Assembly (NCBI GenBank): GCA_018806985.1
Contig: JADANN010000033.1
Location: 2,724,501-2,788,500 of the forward strand
Reading direction: 5' to 3'
DNA: 64,000 bases
Source of the DNA: Angiostrongylus vasorum
Taxonomy: Eukaryota > Nematoda > Chromadorea > Rhabditida > Metastrongylidae
Of this stretch, positions 60,522 to 64,000 are shown piece by piece. The notes beneath the pieces are model-generated. The model ran no database searches and had not been told where the DNA came from. It saw only the letters and a program-made list of their open reading frames with translations. The translations under genes were made by a program, and so were the position numbers. How positions within the stretch are numbered: the first letter of the stretch is position 1; each line of letters opens with the position of its first letter.

Positions 60522-60773
60522 CGGTATGAGTAGCACACTTGCTAGGGGTGACCCGTAATGCACCCATGATCCTTGGGTCGATTCGTCGCGCTGGGTAAGC
60601 GAGGTCACCATGTTAGCGGGTCGGCAAATTGGTAGCAGACCTGGCCTGTCTGTCTGCAAACCATTTTACAAGTCAAATATGCACTCGATCACCTCTATGA
60701 AGCTTAAGGGATTTCGAGATGTATGGTGCATCTATCAGTATTGATGCCGAAGCTTTTTGTTATTCAACCTTTA
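60522..60773 (+). repeat. SINE-1b
   Basis: GAGTAGCACACTTGCTAGGG and TTGGGTCGATTCG boxes, then body and tail. Confidence 0.7.
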
Positions 60774-61520
60774 ATATTAGATGAACAAAAAAAATTACAT
60801 TGTGTAACAGTCTAGACTAAGAAAAAAAAACAGGAATGAGAAAGCAAAAATCTAAAGCGGGCAAAATGTTATCGATATGAAAGCCTACAAATTTGGCTCA
60901 GAAGTAGGAATTCGGGCATGTTATACTCAAGTACATGTCTCCAATACGAAGGGCACTAAGTCAAAGAAGAGATGTTAGATTACCAAAGTTTTTAGCAAAG
61001 ACCAAATCTATACAAATCTAGACTAGCTAAGAAAGACGACTGCATTTATAGAAAAGGGAAGGGCACATTTCCGGAAAGCGTAGTAGAAATGAAAGTACCA
61101 CTGAGAGAATTCTCATGTAGACACTAACGCTGCAGTTTATAGCACGTAAAGTGACGAGTTAACGTCTCTAGCTCAGCCGATCCAACAAGCTTCTCTCTGT
61201 GAACGACGCAAAGGACGCATAATAAACCATAAAATAAAAGCCGGCATTTTAGCCATGCATGACTTTAATTTTGTGTGACAGCCGCATGGGACTACATCTG
61301 CCTTACGGCGTATGCAGTGTACACTAAAAAACTCGTTCGAAAAAGCATTTCTTGCGAATTAATAGGTGTAGAGAATATGACAGAACATCTGGTTAGTAAG
61401 TTGCCCAGAGCATAAAGAAAAAAGATATATCTGATAGACCACCTGCGACAAAAAAAAGTGACATTGGGAAAGAATACGCATTAGTGTAAATTCATAACAT
61501 TCGGAAGAATTATGCATTGA

Positions 61521-61817
61521 TATAAAGGATAAAAAAAAGGATGAAGCTCTCGGCGTTGATCAATACCTGAGGGATGCGCCATGCATTCTACATCATTAAG
61601 CATCGTTTGGAGGTAATTGAATGTATATCTGGCTTTTACAATGACTCGCGGTGGCCTACTGATGTACATGTACTGAGCCAGTGCTGCTATCCCCCAGACA
61701 AGTCTAATACCAATTTGGCGACCCCGAAGGGATGGAAGGCTTGGTAGGCCACTGGCATGGGATCGATCCTATGTGTGTGTCACAGAGCGCCTCCAACCAC
61801 TGTGCCACACGCGCCCA
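61521..61817 (-). repeat. SINE-1, near full length
   Basis: ATAAAGGATAAAAAAAAGG tail to CACTGTGCCACACGCGCCC head. Confidence 0.9.
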
Positions 61818-62120
61818 GCACTGATATAAACACATACAATCAACTATGTGTTTTTAGACCACTATGTGAATGCAAATTCTCCTACATCTACATTGGGCAC
61901 TGCCCTCGATCATCTAGATGAAAGTACTTTGGGATCTCAACAACTCATTGCCTGAATGTTTTCAACACGACACTACCATTTGCTATGGACCCATAAAGAA
62001 TGCACCGCACATTTTTTGCTAGTAAAATCGTTTCCATACATAATATTCCAGCTAGCTTTTTAAAGAAAAACAGAACAATTTGTTCCAAATATTGTGATTT
62101 TCGATGCAAAAACAACGATG

Positions 62121-62357
62121 GGGATAAATGGGCGCAGTGGTTGAACGTGACTTGCAGTACCAACGTTATCAAACCAAGCCTTCATTCAACCAGTGTACAC
62201 AACTTGGTGGCAGACTTTTTGGGAGAATAAGGACTCACTTAATGCATCCGTAGGTACCCGTAAGTGTAGCTCAAATTTGCGTTAATCAACAGATGCGACG
62301 AATGAAGTCGGACGTGTGGTGCATTCTCAAGAAATCAAAGCTGAACGCTTTACCAAC
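62121..62357 (+). repeat. SINE-1b, degraded
   Basis: GGGCGCAGTGGTTGAACG head; the body retains CCAAGCCTTCATTC and AATGAAGTCGGACG. Confidence 0.6.
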
Positions 62358-62904
62358 ACAATTCATTTTACTTCTTTTGGCGATTTGGACTCAAGCATAG
62401 TTTCCATTCCACTAGTGAGTTTCTGCTTGAGAAAGACCTTTTACCGACAGGCACGCGATGCCTTCTCACTTATACTGCCACGAAAGGTGGTTCGAATCCT
62501 TCAGTAGATTGTTGGGAGTTTCCGTTTTGAGGCTAGTTCTCTTCTAAGACGAATGAAATCAGCATGCAGCTGGATTCTCAGATAAGGACCTCGAATTTCT
62601 TCCTGGTTTGGTTGGTTTTGCCGTGGGGATGAATCTCCTGCTCTACACCACTGTTCAACATCTATGCTTCGGCATCCGTAATGCAGCAAGCGATCGACTT
62701 TATTGAATGCGATCATTCGAGTTAAAAATGAAGCAGGGAGGTAGACAGAGAAAGCTACCACCCTATAAGGACCATATAGTATTTGGTAACGATAAAAAAT
62801 GACACAGGAAACGGTAAAATAAAGTTGGGGCAAAACCACTTGAAGAAAGTCTAAAAAAAAGATACGGACAAGACAAGAAAAGAAGTATGGAATGTTAACT
62901 TCAT

Positions 62905-63115
62905 ATCTACTGCCTACTACAAATTTCCGCGGTTGGGTATTATGTGAAATACAACTACAATGATGCTGAGATATTTGCAAAACTCCGACCCGCAGGTGTC
63001 TGCGTCGGGAATCGAACCCGTTAATACCCTTTCCAGGGGCTAACGCCGTCATCACCACCACACCATGAGGGTCCTTCGTTTCGCCTTTCTCTCAACTAGT
63101 TTCCTATCTACCAGT
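62905..63115 (-). repeat. SINE-3a
   Basis: CTACTGCCTACTACAAAT tail to CACACCATGAGGGTCCTTCG. Confidence 0.8.
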
Positions 63116-63589
63116 GTCATCGGGAATATGGAAACTGCCGTTACGACACGACACTGTAAAGTACACTTTCTTAACTCGAACGATTTTAACGGTAAAATGA
63201 AACGACGTTGACATAGTCTAGTCTCTCCATTCGTGCTATAAAATTCAAGACATAAACAGTAAGCAATTTTTAAAAGATTTCAGAAATTCAAAACCAAAAC
63301 TAGGAAAATACAAATCAAACAAATCAAAATCAAATCAAATCAAACTCTCGCAGAACAGAAATCAATTGGTTCTAATTTTAAGTCGGGTTAGAAAGCTCTT
63401 TAGGCTTTTTGTGCCTATGTCATATTCGAACGCAGTTGTGGCGAGCAGCTGATGATGGATCATGAGTGTTTTGTGGACCTTCGAAGTGAAAATCGTCGAC
63501 GAACGAATCGACTTTCTTTGCTAAGGGAAGGAAAAAGACGATGATGAATTCATTTACGTCGTACGTAATTTGTCAATTAGACTGCTAAA

Positions 63590-63730
63590 CACCAAATGAA
63601 CAGGTTCTCTGCTAAGAAAAACAACGTCAAATTGACGAAAAAAGCGCCGAATGGGGCCCACTGAGAGTGAACAATCGGGATAATCCCAACACAAATAGCC
63701 GTCACCACTGAATAAACAGCACTCAGCAAC
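63590..63730 (-). other. Possible exon of a membrane protein
   Basis: One minus frame is very hydrophobic (YSVVTAICVGIIPIVHSQWA, then FFVNLTLFFLAENLFIW) after a TTTATTCAG acceptor. A second frame over the same bases is open too. It has no partner exons in the window. Confidence 0.25.
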
Positions 63731-63834
63731 CGTTAATGGTGCACTCAACCAAATACGGATACCGGTCCTCTCCATGCTACCCTATGAAGTGTAGATTTAA
63801 AGATGTAAAAAGTGCTAAAAAAAAATCGCAAGGA

Positions 63835-63945
63835 CGACCACCTGTGGACCGTCGACTGGGATCAATTCCGCCTCTAAAGGAAAGGAAGACATTGGAGGGT
63901 TAGCCAAATAAATCTTTTTTATCAACCTCGTACTGGATTAATAAT
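63835..63945 (+). repeat. Element end fragment, motif decayed
   Basis: ACCGTCGACTGGGATC, then GTTAGCCAAATAAA and TTATCAACCTCGTACTGG match the family's right end. The CTGANGA core is lost. Confidence 0.45.
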
Positions 63946-64000
63946 CGAGGAAGGCATTTAAAAAATGAGTAACAACAATGAAAATGACTTTTCTACCGTT

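Noticed and set aside
62440..62510. tRNA-like GGTGGTTCGAATCC
   Set aside because: The T stem does not pair properly and no D or anticodon arm is visible upstream.
62501..63061. 186-aa minus frame
   Set aside because: Its first half is a SINE-3a copy; the rest has no recognised domain or splice support.

Overview
This is eukaryotic DNA, AT-rich and packed with repeats, most likely from a parasitic clade V (strongylid or hookworm-like) nematode. The reasons are small exons with nematode-type splice sites (TTTTAG or TTTCAG acceptors, GTRAGT-like donors), a likely trans-splice acceptor just upstream of a start codon, remnants of two RTE-type LINE lineages that I associate with strongylids, a mariner-family remnant, and dozens of tRNA-derived SINE copies. 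The organism is an inference; I ran no search. There are no bacterial-style operons, rRNA genes or CRISPR arrays.

Layout. 1-5 kb: palindromic elements and degraded SINEs. 5.38-5.89 kb: a perfect (CA)n array of about 255 units, then TA/TG-rich DNA and a 47-bp minisatellite. 7-11 kb: scattered SINEs. 11.6-14.35 kb: a decayed minus-strand RTE element. 14.4-16.1 kb: inverted-repeat elements carrying a hammerhead-like motif. 17-27 kb: SINEs and unique sequence. 27.7-28.2 kb: a mariner-family transposase remnant. 30-35 kb: SINEs, a GC-richer repeat and one orphan minus-strand reading frame. 36.9-39.7 kb: a decayed plus-strand RTE element. 42.3-53.7 kb: the one gene I can assemble completely. 54-64 kb: very dense SINEs with a few coding-like stretches I cannot join into a gene.

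The one confident gene (minus strand, 8 exons, 355 codons plus no gaps in phase) encodes an apparently undescribed type of membrane protein: an N-terminal hydrophobic segment, four very regular four-cysteine EGF-like repeats, a transmembrane helix, and a cytoplasmic tail with two PPxY motifs. All seven introns were placed by splice consensus and every junction keeps the reading frame. Its introns are loaded with repeats.

The most unusual signal is a short motif shared by about ten repeat copies. It has the layout of a minimal type I hammerhead ribozyme: a 4-bp stem I, CUGANGA, a stem II whose bases covary between copies, GAAAC, and a GUC or GUU triplet. It sits in the arms of inverted-repeat elements.
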